Assembly (NCBI GenBank): GCA_021819025.1 | Contig: JAKASN010000148.1 | Span: 1-5,734 of the forward strand | Source of the DNA: Actinomycetes bacterium | GTDB lineage: Bacteria; Actinomycetota; Acidimicrobiia; Acidimicrobiales; Acidimicrobiaceae | Direction of reading: 5' to 3' | Length of the DNA: 5,734 bases | In this document: piece by piece, positions 5,222-5,734 of the stretch | Layout: every line of letters starts with the position of its first letter | Numbering within the stretch: position 1 is the stretch's first letter | Position numbers and translations under genes: made by a program | Notes under the pieces: generated by a model | What the model saw: only the letters and a program-made list of their open reading frames with translations | Told to the model about the DNA's origin: nothing | The model's database searches: none

Positions 5222-5734
5222 TTATGGCTGGCGCGCCGACGCTGAGTTGCCTAGCTCGCGAGCGTGTCGCACTGCTGCGGCGCCTTGGTGATCTCCGATT
5301 GCGCTCAGCCCGGCAATAACACCTTCCACATCTTGTGGAGGGCGATTTTGGCTCATCTTTGACTTTGCCTCGATGCGACTTACCACAATTTCCACACCAA
5401 CGATGGCACGCAGCATTGCGTCGATATAGTCATTAGGAGCATCGTCCACAGACCAGGGATGTTCGCGGCGATGCTCGTGTTTATCGGTCAGGCCTCGCAC
5501 GTTTTGCTCCACCCATTCGGGATCGTCATGGACTTGGTAATCACCGTAAAGGTGAACGGTGAGGTAGTTCCAGGTAGGCACCACTTTGCCGTGCTCGGCC
5601 TTGGAGGGATAATATGATGGCGAGACGTAGGAGTCCGGCCCATGTACGACTACCAGCGCCTGGCGATCTGAATTCGGGCGCGCCTGGGGGTTGACTCGCG
5701 CAAGGTGCCCTCTTAGCACTCCGTGGCCTCCCAC
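5222..5734 (-). CDS. PaiB-like FMN-binding negative transcriptional regulator, partial (N-terminus beyond right edge)
   Basis: The frame enters from the right edge and ends at TAA (5224-5222), giving 170 visible residues. The apparent first codon, a GTG, is internal and not a start. LRGHLARVNPQ near the beginning, then VHGPDSYVSPSYYPSKAEHGKVVPTWNY and VHLYG, and later SKMSQNRP, are the signatures of the PaiB/FMN_bind_2 family (PF04299), a flavin-reductase-like split barrel. Full-length members have about 200-215 residues, so roughly 35-50 N-terminal residues are missing. In Bacillus subtilis PaiB is linked to repression of sporulation and degradative enzymes. In other bacteria the role is poorly defined, and FMN or heme-degradation-like chemistry has not been established for this branch. 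The segment usually written SPSWY reads SPSYY here. Its promoter is outside the window. Confidence 0.92.
   Translation of the reverse strand: MGGHGVLRGHLARVNPQARPNSDRQALVVVHGPDSYVSPSYYPSKAEHGKVVPTWNYLTVHLYGDYQVHDDPEWVEQNVRGLTDKHEHRREHPWSVDDAPNDYIDAMLRAIVGVEIVVSRIEAKSKMSQNRPPQDVEGVIAGLSAIGDHQGAAAVRHARELGNSASARQP

Overview
The window looks like bacterial chromosome of moderate GC content. The protein styles suggest an actinobacterial lineage: a 14-helix EmrB/QacA-type MFS exporter next to a MerR regulator, a TrpRS with the usual bacterial signatures, and a possibly leaderless trpS. An acidimicrobial-type organism is my best guess, but it rests on protein resemblance recalled without a search.

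Layout, left to right. (1) Bases 1-476, minus strand: the N-terminal two thirds of an MTA/SAH nucleosidase (nucleoside phosphorylase superfamily). Its C-terminus lies beyond the left edge. (2) Bases 519-1394: a gap of almost 0.9 kb without a credible protein gene. It is dense in inverted repeats, including a nested 26-bp helix stack at 1190-1291 followed by a two-hairpin domain closed by a further helix (1291-1369), a small hairpin (1375-1395) and a T7 run. This is the best candidate here for something undescribed: a structured RNA or a complex regulatory region. (3) Bases 1395-1450: a strong promoter carrying a palindromic MerR-like operator. (4) Bases 1480-3333, plus: the MFS exporter. (5) Bases 3334-3501: a spacer with an 8-bp hairpin. 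(6) About 3502/3580-3999, plus: a MerR-family regulator whose DNA-binding domain clearly begins upstream of the first ATG/GTG codon. (7) Bases 4144-5133, plus: trpS, with a hairpin and a -10-like box immediately upstream. (8) Bases 5222-5734, minus: the C-terminal part of a PaiB/FMN_bind_2 protein that runs off the right edge, convergent with trpS.

How the genes fit together. The exporter and the MerR protein look like one module. I infer that the MerR dimer binds the ACGTTAACGT palindrome at the exporter promoter and adjusts export to an unknown ligand. trpS (tryptophan charging) and the nucleosidase (recycling of methylthioadenosine and S-adenosylhomocysteine) are housekeeping neighbours with no evident link to the module. 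No tRNA, rRNA, CRISPR array, insertion sequence or phage gene was recognised.
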